Of a stretch of DNA of 64,000 nt, positions 7,889 through 16,437 are shown one piece after another. A model generated the notes under the pieces. The model searched no databases, had not been told where the DNA came from, and saw nothing but the letters and a program-made list of their open reading frames with translations. Both the position numbers and the translations under genes were made by a program. Each line of letters opens with the position of its first letter. The first letter of the stretch is position 1. Location of the stretch: assembly GCF_004368405.1 (NCBI RefSeq), contig NZ_SBJH01000032.1, positions 16,671 through 80,670 on the forward strand, read 5' to 3'. This stretch comes from Olivibacter sp. XZL3 (GTDB taxonomy: Bacteria > Bacteroidota > Bacteroidia > Sphingobacteriales > Sphingobacteriaceae).

Positions 7889-8866
7889 ATGGGAAGAAGT
7901 ATAGCTTGCATTATTTTCCTTTCCATCAGCATGGCTTACGGGATAGCAGCTGCAAGACCGCTGACGATCATCGTTGCCCAAGATGGTTCAGGAGATTTTA
8001 GGTGTATTCAAGAGGCTTTCGACGCCGTCCCCGATTATGCCACAGAGGTTACGACTATTCTGATACGTCCAGGCGTGTATAAAGAACGCCTTGTGTTAAA
8101 ACCCTCAAAGCGGAGCGTCAAATTACGAGGGGAGGATCCTCACAAAACGATCGTCACCTACGATAATTTTGCGACTAAAAGCAATCCGGAAACGGGGAAA
8201 CACTATGGGACAACGGGGTCATCATCTTTTTTTGTAGAGGCCGACGATTTTACTGCAGAAAATATAAGTTTTGCCAATTCCTCAGGTCCGTTTGGGCAAG
8301 CCGTTGCGGTTAATATTACAGGAAATCGCGTTGCTTTTAAAAATTGTAGATTCTTAGGTTTTCAAGACACGCTTTACACCAAAGGACCTCAGGACGACAA
8401 AAGCAAAGAAAGTTTACAATATTTCGAAAGCTGTTATATTGAGGGAACCGTCGATTTTATTTTTGGTGCGGCAACCGCGCTTTTTATCAGATGTGAATTG
8501 CGCAGCAAAGGAAATGGATATGTAACGGCAGCCTCTACACCCCAAGCTAAGCCCTATGGTTATGTATTTGTCGATTGTAAGCTGACAGCAGAAAACCCTC
8601 ATATCGCTGTGGCCTTAGGCCGGCCTTGGCGACCCCACGCGAAAGTGGTCTACATCAACTGCGATATGGGGCAACATATTCGTCCCGAAGGTTGGGACAA
8701 CTGGGGAAAAGAAGCGAATGAAAAAACGGCTTTCTTTGCGGAGTATAATAGTAAAGGTGCAGGAGCAAGGCCCACCAGACGGGTCAAATGGGCAAAGATT
8801 TTGAATAGGGAGGAGGCACAACTTTATACGAAGGAAGAGATGCTTGGGAGTTGGCAGCCTTTTTAA
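7889..8866 (+). CDS. Secreted pectin methylesterase (CE8)
   Basis: This 325-residue right-handed beta-helix carbohydrate esterase hydrolyses methyl esters of homogalacturonan and so prepares it for lyase and hydrolase attack. A signal peptide covers about residues 1-22. Catalytic residues are all present: Gln137 in GQAVA, Asp160 in GFQDTLY, Asp189 in VDFIFG and Arg245 with Trp247 in LGRPWRP. It is the second gene of the operon after the CE12 esterase. A second CE8 gene lies at 12205-13203 on the other strand, so the locus carries two, perhaps for different methylation patterns or cell locations. Confidence 0.95.
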   Translation: MGRSIACIIFLSISMAYGIAAARPLTIIVAQDGSGDFRCIQEAFDAVPDYATEVTTILIRPGVYKERLVLKPSKRSVKLRGEDPHKTIVTYDNFATKSNPETGKHYGTTGSSSFFVEADDFTAENISFANSSGPFGQAVAVNITGNRVAFKNCRFLGFQDTLYTKGPQDDKSKESLQYFESCYIEGTVDFIFGAATALFIRCELRSKGNGYVTAASTPQAKPYGYVFVDCKLTAENPHIAVALGRPWRPHAKVVYINCDMGQHIRPEGWDNWGKEANEKTAFFAEYNSKGAGARPTRRVKWAKILNREEAQLYTKEEMLGSWQPF

Positions 8867-8984
8867 AAATCAACCTAGCATACTGTCTGGCAATCCATGT
8901 TCGTTAAACTCGGCTTATCCCCGCCATGCCAGTGGATGCCCAACAAGTCCCTCAGGTAATTTTTGTATGTTTATTGCCAGTACA

Positions 8985-9539
8985 AGGTTAATCGAAAAAC
9001 CTTCCTTGGACAAAGCAATGGGCGAAAATGCTAATCCATTCTATAAAACGACTGAAATCAAAGAACCGATCGGTCATATAGACCGTTTCATTTCAAATCA
9101 AGCGGATGAATTCGAAGAATATGATTTACCAACTAAAAAGGGAAGGACTTATGGCCTCTTGAAATAAGTACAGGAAAAAGCCGATCGACATACCTGCCCC
9201 ATCCGGTTAAGAGCCGATATATATAGGTACTATAGAAACCGGGGAAAACGGGAATGGAGACCGAGCGTATACCGAATGACAGGTGGATCTAACGTGGAAT
9301 AAAGGTGGACTTGAGGCGGATTTAATGTGGGTTCGCCAAACTTTAATTTGAAAATAAATGAAAATTATGCTGGAGGGGAGTACAAAGATACGAATAATCT
9401 TGAATAGCTTCAAACGCTGTTGAAAGCATCACTGTTTCGAAGTGCTCAAACGGCCTTGGAGGATATCGATGCAACGAGCAGAAAAGCACTGCACGGCTGT
9501 TCGTCTTGCAATATTCAAGCCTCATTAAAAATCTCTTAA
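8985..9539 (+). pseudogene. Possible decayed reading frame in a 658-bp gene-free gap
   Basis: The gap 8867-9524 between two convergent pectinase genes holds no intact gene. One forward frame nevertheless reads as protein-like from about 8985 (RLIEKPSLDKAMGENANPFY...) to a TAA at 9165. It then continues in the same frame, with a few further stops, through NFNLKINENYAGGEYKD and LQTLLKASLFRSAQTALED to a TAA at 9537. Keeping one frame with only point stops suggests an old relic, but I recognise no family and chance is possible. Its last 15 bases overlap the PL10 gene end. Confidence 0.25.
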
Positions 9540-10553
9540 TTTCCATTTTTTATAAGCCTTATTTACTTTATCTCCCCAGTTCCCGTACCAAGCGTAGCCT
9601 ACACGGCGCTCATTCTCAATGGCTGAGAGGCTTCGGTGCGGGATGCCATCTCGGCCGGCGAATAAAGGCTCTTGCTTTTTGAGGTCATAAAAACGAGCCC
9701 AACACGTAGCGCCCTGTTTATCAACCAAAACCCGGTCTTTTCCGCTTGATTGGATTGAGTTTTCAATAAGCACGGCTTCTTTATTCTCTATCTTATGTGC
9801 AGCGAACCACTTGACGCCTGCTTCAATGGCTTCTACCAAAGCGCTTGAATATGGTTGCTCCATTAAAAAAAGCAAAATATCGCTTGATTCTGCCGTGGCC
9901 AGTGACGGTAATTCATAAGCCCTGGCTTTAGCAGGCAGCAGGTTTTCCTTATCGTACTGCGCGGCCCATATTGTCTTTTCTCCATCTATGGTTACTTGTG
10001 TTTTTAGTATACAAGCAATGCCGCTAGTAATTGCTCTTTGTGCTTTTTCCTTATAGACTGCTTCCAACACATCGAAGCCGTTTTTGTTGGCGACAATGTC
10101 TTGCATAATGCGCAAGACGTTGATCATCGCGCGGTCATTATAGGTGATCTGCGATCGATAAAGATGGGTGTCGGGATAATATTGCGGCCAACCGCCGTTG
10201 GGGTATTGAGCCTGCAAGAGGTAGTCAATACCCTTTTCAGCTCCTTTCAGATACCGCTGATTTCCGCTTTTGCGGTAGGCGTTTATTAGGTAACGGATCT
10301 CGCTGCTTGTAGCGTTATTGTCAATGGTAGCATCTTGTAGGCCTTTTTGAGCCTTAGCCAAAGTGATTTCCGAGGGACTAAATACACGATTATAATTTAC
10401 CTTTCGTTTGTCGAGGAATTTTGACCAGCCACCATAATTGCGTTGTAGCCGTAATATATTTTCAGCTATCGCATCCGTTTTCTCCTGTCCTTGGGCAAAA
10501 CAGAAGAAGCAAGGTAAGAAGATTAAAGGGATCCATCGACAATGTTTCAACAT
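9525..10553 (-). CDS. Secreted pectate lyase, family PL10
   Basis: This 342-residue polysaccharide lyase cleaves de-esterified homogalacturonan by beta-elimination and yields 4,5-unsaturated oligogalacturonides. A signal peptide covers about residues 1-22 (IPLIFLPCFFCFAQG). The (alpha/alpha) toroid signatures of PL10 are visible: LQRNYGGWSK near residue 34, QYPNGGWPQYYPD near 115, ITYNDRAMINVLRIMQDIV near 138, and the C-terminal RDGIPHRSLSAIENERRVGYAWYG near 299-322. It is last in the operon CE8-GH43-PL10, 8 bases after the GH43 gene. GH105 at 25078 is the natural next enzyme for its products. Confidence 0.92.
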   Translation of the reverse strand: MLKHCRWIPLIFLPCFFCFAQGQEKTDAIAENILRLQRNYGGWSKFLDKRKVNYNRVFSPSEITLAKAQKGLQDATIDNNATSSEIRYLINAYRKSGNQRYLKGAEKGIDYLLQAQYPNGGWPQYYPDTHLYRSQITYNDRAMINVLRIMQDIVANKNGFDVLEAVYKEKAQRAITSGIACILKTQVTIDGEKTIWAAQYDKENLLPAKARAYELPSLATAESSDILLFLMEQPYSSALVEAIEAGVKWFAAHKIENKEAVLIENSIQSSGKDRVLVDKQGATCWARFYDLKKQEPLFAGRDGIPHRSLSAIENERRVGYAWYGNWGDKVNKAYKKWKLRDF

Positions 10554-10561
10554 AGGCCTAT

Positions 10562-12202
10562 TTATTTTTCTATTCTAAACCAATCGTAATCGCCCCAGCC
10601 CGAATCGTTAATTTGGCGGTCGCGCGTGCTGAACAGCCCCACTTTTGCCCCGATCCATTGTCCGGGAGTTGCCCGGAACACCGCGTCGATGCTTTTAAAC
10701 GTTTTTCCGTCTTCGCTATAACTAAATCGGCATTCGGCGCCGGCCTTTACCTGAACACGAAGAAATACGGTGTTTGTTTTTATGGGCTGGATAACGGTTT
10801 CCTTTTCTGCAGCGCCTTTATGCGCGTCTTTCGCTTCTCCGTACACAAGGACGATGCCCTCTTGTTTGCTTTTCAGGCTTAAATGGGCATAGCTTTGGCC
10901 CATAATTATCAAACCGGTTCTTTCATTTTTTATCTTTTCGTTTGGCGTAAAGCTGACCTTCGTTGTTGCCGTAAATACTTCCGTAGGGAATTTTTGTAAT
11001 AATATATTTGGAACATCCCAGAGATTGCGAGCGCTGTCCGGAGCCTGCTGGGTATAAAGTCGCAATACCCCTTTTTCAGGGTAGAAGAACGACCAAGTGG
11101 CCTTCGGATTGGCTTGCCATTGCCATTGTTTGCCCATTGTTCGATCATTAAACTCATCACTTTCAACAGGTGTTTGTATGGGATAGCTTTTCCCAACATT
11201 CGGTTTTTTATGGGATAAAACCGGTTCACCGGTTCCTTTTCCTTCCACATCCTTCCCTATAACAGGCCAGTCGTTTACCCATTGCATGGGTTGAAGATGC
11301 ACCACTCGCCCATAAGCGTCTTTATCCTGGAAATGAAGGAACCAATCTTCACCATTTTGCGTGTCTACCCAACCGCCCTGATGCGGTCCATTGATATTCG
11401 TGTTCCCTTGTGCCATGGCTACACGTCTCTCGTAAGGACCGTAGATGTTTTTTGAACGTAGGGCGAGTTGCCAGCCCGTGGCGACGCCACCGGCAGGTGC
11501 CATAATATAATAATAACCGTTCCGCTTATAAAATTTAGGTCCCTCAATAGTAGGATCTAAAGCATGCCCATCATAGACAATCGTACCTTCGTCCAGCGTT
11601 TTTGTGCCATCAGCACTCAACCTCTTGATGGCTATGATACTTTTGATACCGGCGCGACTACCTGCATAGGCATATACAATGTAAGCCTGGCCATCTTCAT
11701 CCCATAAAGGACAAACATCAATTATCCCTTTACCCGCTTCCACCAACACCGGTTCCTCCCAGTCACCGGCCGGGTCTTTCGTCTTAATCATATAGATACC
11801 AAAATCCGGATCGCCGTAGTAGATATAAAACTTACCTTGCTGATAACGGATGGAAGGTGCCCAAACGCCATTACCGTGTTGCGTTTTTGAGAAGTGATCG
11901 AAGGGCGGCTGTCTCTTAAGCGCATGACCAATAATTTGCCAGTTTACTAAATCCTTGGAATGTAAGATCGGTAAGCCCGGTATGGCATCAAAGCTCGAAG
12001 CCGTCATGTAGAAGTCCTCGCCCACGCGGATAACGTCGGGATCGGAATAATCGGCGTCTAGTACCGGGTTTTTATAGGTGCCATCGCCCTGATCGGCTCG
12101 CCACACCTGGGAAACATAGGGCTTCTCTTGCGCTATTGACAGCATGCAAGAGCAGGTGATTAGTAATAAGGATAAAAGGCACGTATTTCGTAGCATTGTC
12201 AT
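10562..12202 (-). CDS. Secreted GH43 glycoside hydrolase (arabinofuranosidase/xylosidase type)
   Basis: This 546-residue two-domain enzyme has a signal peptide (residues 1-25), a five-bladed propeller GH43 domain (about 40-335) and a C-terminal beta-sandwich typical of long GH43 members (about 345-546). Catalytic acids by family alignment are Asp54 in YSDPDVI (base), Asp168 in CPLWDEDG and Glu220 in TIEGPKFY (acid). In a pectin locus it most likely trims arabinose or xylose side chains; the exact linkage cannot be read from sequence. It lies between the CE8 and PL10 genes with 2- and 8-base gaps. ATG at 12196 is an alternative start two codons in. Confidence 0.9.
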   Translation of the reverse strand: MTMLRNTCLLSLLLITCSCMLSIAQEKPYVSQVWRADQGDGTYKNPVLDADYSDPDVIRVGEDFYMTASSFDAIPGLPILHSKDLVNWQIIGHALKRQPPFDHFSKTQHGNGVWAPSIRYQQGKFYIYYGDPDFGIYMIKTKDPAGDWEEPVLVEAGKGIIDVCPLWDEDGQAYIVYAYAGSRAGIKSIIAIKRLSADGTKTLDEGTIVYDGHALDPTIEGPKFYKRNGYYYIMAPAGGVATGWQLALRSKNIYGPYERRVAMAQGNTNINGPHQGGWVDTQNGEDWFLHFQDKDAYGRVVHLQPMQWVNDWPVIGKDVEGKGTGEPVLSHKKPNVGKSYPIQTPVESDEFNDRTMGKQWQWQANPKATWSFFYPEKGVLRLYTQQAPDSARNLWDVPNILLQKFPTEVFTATTKVSFTPNEKIKNERTGLIIMGQSYAHLSLKSKQEGIVLVYGEAKDAHKGAAEKETVIQPIKTNTVFLRVQVKAGAECRFSYSEDGKTFKSIDAVFRATPGQWIGAKVGLFSTRDRQINDSGWGDYDWFRIEK

Positions 12203-12204
12203 GA

Positions 12205-13203
12205 TTACTGGCTATTTGTAGGATGCCAAGCATCCTGATAATTGAATATTTTGCTGGGTTCATAATGTGCCGCTTCTTCGGCTGTTAATTGCCTGCTCCA
12301 GTTAACCCGAGCTCGGGCATTCGCCCCCGGCCCCTCACTTCGATATTCTGCATAGTAAGCGGTGGATTCATTCGCCGAATTCCGCCAGTTATCCCATCCT
12401 TGCGCGAGGATATGTTGACTCATATAGCAGCGTATAAAGACTGTCTTGGCATAAGGGCGCCACGGTCGGCCGAGATATACTTTCGTTGCTTCTTTATCTG
12501 CAGTAAGCTTGCAATCTAAAAAGACAAAGCCGAAGGCTTGTCGCGGTGTGGTGGATGCTGCTGTAATATAAGAGTTACTTAAACTATGAATAGTACAACG
12601 CTGAAAAACTGCCGTAGCCTGTCCAAATATGAAATCGGTAGTTCCTTCGATATAGCAATCGAGGTAGTATTGCCGACTATTTTCCGTGGCTGTATAGAGT
12701 GTGTCTTGGTTCCCCAAGAGCCGGCAGTTTTTTATGACAACCCGATCCGCTTCAACATGTAAAGCCACTGCTTGGCCAACGCGGCCTGCCGTGTTTTGTA
12801 TGGTCAGCCCTTCAGCGGTAAAATCATTTCCTTGCACCAAGACCGTATACGAATTATAGGTTGTAAAGGCTTTTTTTCCAAAGGGATCAACCGTATCCGT
12901 ATAGGTCTTCCCCGAATAGTCTGCGTTGGTAATGATCGTTTGCCCGGTACCATCTCCAATGAAAGAAATATTCGTTTTCCAAGAAGGGACAACTATCTTT
13001 TCTCTATATATACCTTTTCTGATATAAATCCGAACCTGTTGCTGTGATAAGTCGCGCACGGCATTGACCGCTTCCTGAATCGTACGGAAGTCGCCGTCAC
13101 CCTCTTGGCTAACAACAAACCGATCCGGATAAATGGTTTGAGAAAAAATCGGATGATGAAATATACAGCCGAATATAATAATCAATAGTGCGATCCTCTT
13201 CAT
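12205..13203 (-). CDS. Secreted pectin methylesterase (CE8), second copy
   Basis: This 332-residue beta-helix esterase has a signal peptide (about 1-21) and a complete active site: Gln144 in GQAVA, Asp167 in GNQDTLY, Asp190 in TDFIFG, and Arg246 in LGRPWRP. It is clearly paralogous to the CE8 at 7889 but diverged. As first gene of the minus-strand operon CE8-GH43-PL10 it faces SusC1 across a 231-bp divergent region containing operator 2. Confidence 0.95.
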   Translation of the reverse strand: MKRIALLIIIFGCIFHHPIFSQTIYPDRFVVSQEGDGDFRTIQEAVNAVRDLSQQQVRIYIRKGIYREKIVVPSWKTNISFIGDGTGQTIITNADYSGKTYTDTVDPFGKKAFTTYNSYTVLVQGNDFTAEGLTIQNTAGRVGQAVALHVEADRVVIKNCRLLGNQDTLYTATENSRQYYLDCYIEGTTDFIFGQATAVFQRCTIHSLSNSYITAASTTPRQAFGFVFLDCKLTADKEATKVYLGRPWRPYAKTVFIRCYMSQHILAQGWDNWRNSANESTAYYAEYRSEGPGANARARVNWSRQLTAEEAAHYEPSKIFNYQDAWHPTNSQ

Positions 13204-13246
13204 AAAATTATAGGAAGGTGATGGATTTTCTGATTGGTCCGTAGGA

Positions 13247-13254
13247 CAAGAATA
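13247..13254 (-). promoter_or_regulatory. -7 box of the CE8-GH43-PL10 operon
   Basis: TATTCTTG on the minus strand lies 57.5 bp from the centre of operator 2, the same distance and the same TAnnCTTG form as in the forward operons. No good -33 element is visible at the usual spacing. Confidence 0.4.
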
Positions 13255-13295
13255 GGGAGAATTTTTATAATGCTAGCAGGGCAGAACGATAATTT

Positions 13296-13327
13296 TTACG
13301 CAATCGTTTCCGGGATCGATTGCGTAA
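13296..13327. promoter_or_regulatory. LacI-type operator 2 (serves two divergent operons)
   Basis: Arms TTACGCAATCG (13296-13306) and CGATTGCGTAA (13317-13327) are perfectly complementary. The 24-bp core is 13300-13323 with central CCGG. The centre (13311.5) is 58.5 bp from the SusC1 -7 box and 57.5 bp from the -7 box of the divergent esterase operon. Confidence 0.8.
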
Positions 13328-13346
13328 ATTTCAATGGATGCCAACG

Positions 13347-13377
13347 TTGGAAATGCGCTTGGATAATTCTATACTTG
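13347..13377 (+). promoter_or_regulatory. Promoter of the susCD-1 operon
   Basis: TTG (13347-13349), 20 bases and TATACTTG (13370-13377) are present. The predicted start near 13384 leaves a leader of about 50 bases before the SusC1 ATG. The -7 box again has C where the consensus has T. Confidence 0.55.
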
Positions 13378-13434
13378 CGAATCAGATGCTAAGCAATTAA
13401 AATCACAAGCCAAAATTAATACTAGCTAACCAAA

Positions 13435-16425
13435 ATGATGAAACTACCTAAAAGAATCAACAGCTTTTTTATTACGTTTTTTTGTCTAACTGCGATTAAC
13501 CTGTCTAATACCGTTGGGCAAAATAGAACGGTTACCGGGAAGGTGGTCGACAAAGAAGGTCTGCCTTTAATTGCTGTAAGTGTGCTGGCGAAAGGAACCA
13601 ACACAGGTACAAGTACAAACAATCAAGGGGAATTCAGCTTGGCGCTGCCCAGTATACCAGCTACCTTGGTTTTTAATTATGTAGGATATAAACCTCAGGA
13701 AATATCAATAGATGCACCAAAACGGTTACCTAACATTGTGTTGGAGGAAGACGCAACCGATCTAGATGAAGTGGTTGTAATCGGCTACGGTACAGTTAAG
13801 AAAAGGGACCTCACAGGAGCCGTCACGTCAGTAGCGCGTGAAGAGTTAACAAAATTACCTACTACCAATGTAATGGAATCGGTGCAGGGAAAAGCACCTG
13901 GAGTAGATATTGTGCGGCAAAGTGGTTCTGCCACATCGGGTGTGAGCATTACTGTGAGAGGCAATCGCTCCATTACCGCAGGAAACGGTCCACTCTTTAT
14001 TGTAGACGGGATGCAATATTCCAGCATTCAGGATATCAACCCCAATGATATTGAGAGCATGGAAGTGCTCAAAGACGCCTCCTCCACAGCCATATATGGT
14101 TCAAGAGGGGCCAATGGCGTAATCATCGTCACCACCAAGCGTGGAGTATCCGGTGCACCGAGGGTGTCTTTCAACGCTTACTACGGGGTGCAAGAGGTAG
14201 CAGGCTATCCGCGCGTTATGAATGGTCAGGAATATGTGGCTTTACGTAGGGAAGCTTATCGCACTACGGGCGTTTGGAACAGTCCGGCCGATGATGCCAA
14301 AATTTTCAGTAACGAGCAACTCGGTTTCATTGAAAACAATGTTTCTACCGATTATGCGGATATGTTATTAGGAACAGGGCATCAACAGGATTATCAGTTG
14401 AACATCTCCGGCGGTACAGAGAAATTAACGTCTTACTTCTCGCTTGATTTCTTTAATGAAAAAGGGCTATTTGAGATGGACGATGCCCGACGTTATACCG
14501 CCCGCTTAAACTTGGATTATCAGGTGACCAATACGCTGAAAGTCGGGACCCAAACTCAGCTAACCTACTATGACCAAAATAAACGTGCCGATCCGCTTAA
14601 TCAGGCTAATAAGATCAGTCCGCTCAATACGCCTTTTGATGCAGAAGGCAATTATATTATTTATCCGGGACAAGGAGGAGCAATTAATCCTTTGGCCGAT
14701 GAGCAGCCTGGTAACTACAAAAACAATGTAAAGACACTTCGCGTTTTCCCGACGGTTTTCGCTGAATTAAAACCAGTCGAAGGATTGAGCATCCGCGGTA
14801 ATTTTGCGGTAAATCTGTCCAATTTGCGGGACGGTTTGTATGAAGGTTCCTATTCGATCCGTCGCAACGGTGCGAATTCACGCGCTACCTATGTGACGAA
14901 CAATGGCTTGGGCTATAACTGGCAAGCAATTGTGAATTACCAAAAGAGTTTCGGTGAACATGATTTCAGTATAACGGGTATCAGTGAATACCTTTATAAT
15001 GATACCGAGAATGCGACAGCGCAAGGGGAAAATCAATTATTAGACAATAATTTCTTTTATAACCTCGGCTCGAATACGCAAAACCTCGCTATAACCAGCG
15101 CTTATACCGAAACAAAACTACTATCGTATGCCGCTCGGGTAAATTATGGGTATAAAGGGAAATACCTGTTGACACTAACGGCGCGGACGGACGGTGCTAG
15201 TCAATTGGCTGTAGGTAATAAGTGGGACTTTTTCCCTTCTGTAGCGGGCGCTTGGCGCATTGTTGATGAAGGATTTATGAAAGAACAGTCGTTGTTTAGC
15301 GATCTTAAATTGCGGGCAAGTTATGGTGTCTCCGGCAACTCTTCAGTCGTTGCTTATTCATCTCAGAGTACGCTTACCCGAATACCCTTTGCTTATGGCG
15401 ACGCGTCGGCTCCGGGATACGGTTTTCCAAACAATTCGCGGAACCCCCAGTTAGGTTGGGAAAAATCGGCTAATACCAATATCGGTTTGGACTTTGGACT
15501 GTTCAAAGGACGACTAAACGGTACCTTAGAACTCTATCACACCAGTACGAGCGATTTATTGCTCGATAGAATCCTGCCACCTACTTCTGGCTATTCTTTC
15601 GTCACGCAAAATATTGGTAAAACGGAAAATAAAGGTATTGAGTTTATGTTAAATGCGGCTCCGATCAGCAACGACCAATTTAAATGGAATAGTACCGTAT
15701 CGTTTACCAAAAATATCGAAAAGGTGAAAGAACTGATCGACAATCAAGATGTAATCAGCTTGGATTCACGGTATGTGGTTGTTGGCTATCCCGTTAATTC
15801 GTATTTCGATTACGAAAAGCTCGGCATTTGGCAATTGGGCGAAGAAGGTCTGGCAGCGGCCTATGGGCAGAGCCCGGGAGACATCCGAGTGAGGGACCAA
15901 AACGGCGACGACGTAATTACTGCCGACGGAGATCGCGTGGTGGTTGGTTCACAAGTACCCAAATGGAGCTTGGGATGGAATAACGATTTTAGCTACAAAA
16001 GCTTTGATTTGAATATTAATATTTTTGCCCGTATCGGGCAAATGATCAACGCCAATTACCTCACCCGCTATGACCCGCAAGCCGTTGAAAATAGCACGGC
16101 CGACATAAGTTATTGGACCCCTGAAAATCCCAGCAACGAATGGCCACGGCCCAATGCCAATTTAAGTAGAACAAGTATGCTCTATACTTCTACCTTGGGC
16201 TATACTGATGGCTCTTTCGTAAAGTTGAGAAATGTTACCCTAGGGTACACCTTACCTGCTTCTCTTACGGATAAATGGGGCTTAGCTAAATTGAAGGTGT
16301 ACGTTTCGGGTAGAAACTTAGCAATGTGGACGAAAACCATTAATGGATACGATCCGGAGCGTGGAGGCGGGGAATCGGCTCCTTTAACGCGTTTGATTGT
16401 AGCAGGTATTAATGTTAACTTTTAA
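13435..16425 (+). CDS. SusC/RagA-type TonB-dependent transporter 1
   Basis: This 996-residue outer-membrane transporter imports oligosaccharides together with its SusD partner. Domain order is signal peptide (about 1-29), carboxypeptidase-regulatory-like Ig domain (about 31-110, GKVVDKEGLPLIAVSV), plug (about 118-235, with the SusC hallmark DASSTAIYGSRGANGVIIVTTK) and a 22-strand barrel ending in a C-terminal aromatic residue (NVNF). It is the first gene of an operon with SusD1, 12 bases downstream. Oligogalacturonides are the likely cargo from context. ATG 13438 is an equally possible start. Confidence 0.95.
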   Translation: MMKLPKRINSFFITFFCLTAINLSNTVGQNRTVTGKVVDKEGLPLIAVSVLAKGTNTGTSTNNQGEFSLALPSIPATLVFNYVGYKPQEISIDAPKRLPNIVLEEDATDLDEVVVIGYGTVKKRDLTGAVTSVAREELTKLPTTNVMESVQGKAPGVDIVRQSGSATSGVSITVRGNRSITAGNGPLFIVDGMQYSSIQDINPNDIESMEVLKDASSTAIYGSRGANGVIIVTTKRGVSGAPRVSFNAYYGVQEVAGYPRVMNGQEYVALRREAYRTTGVWNSPADDAKIFSNEQLGFIENNVSTDYADMLLGTGHQQDYQLNISGGTEKLTSYFSLDFFNEKGLFEMDDARRYTARLNLDYQVTNTLKVGTQTQLTYYDQNKRADPLNQANKISPLNTPFDAEGNYIIYPGQGGAINPLADEQPGNYKNNVKTLRVFPTVFAELKPVEGLSIRGNFAVNLSNLRDGLYEGSYSIRRNGANSRATYVTNNGLGYNWQAIVNYQKSFGEHDFSITGISEYLYNDTENATAQGENQLLDNNFFYNLGSNTQNLAITSAYTETKLLSYAARVNYGYKGKYLLTLTARTDGASQLAVGNKWDFFPSVAGAWRIVDEGFMKEQSLFSDLKLRASYGVSGNSSVVAYSSQSTLTRIPFAYGDASAPGYGFPNNSRNPQLGWEKSANTNIGLDFGLFKGRLNGTLELYHTSTSDLLLDRILPPTSGYSFVTQNIGKTENKGIEFMLNAAPISNDQFKWNSTVSFTKNIEKVKELIDNQDVISLDSRYVVVGYPVNSYFDYEKLGIWQLGEEGLAAAYGQSPGDIRVRDQNGDDVITADGDRVVVGSQVPKWSLGWNNDFSYKSFDLNINIFARIGQMINANYLTRYDPQAVENSTADISYWTPENPSNEWPRPNANLSRTSMLYTSTLGYTDGSFVKLRNVTLGYTLPASLTDKWGLAKLKVYVSGRNLAMWTKTINGYDPERGGGESAPLTRLIVAGINVNF

Positions 16426-16437
16426 AAGGCAAACACC

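Noticed and set aside
13347..13434. Riboswitch or long structured leader before SusC1
   Set aside because: The predicted leader is only about 50 bases and shows no strong stem; regulation is better explained by the upstream operator.
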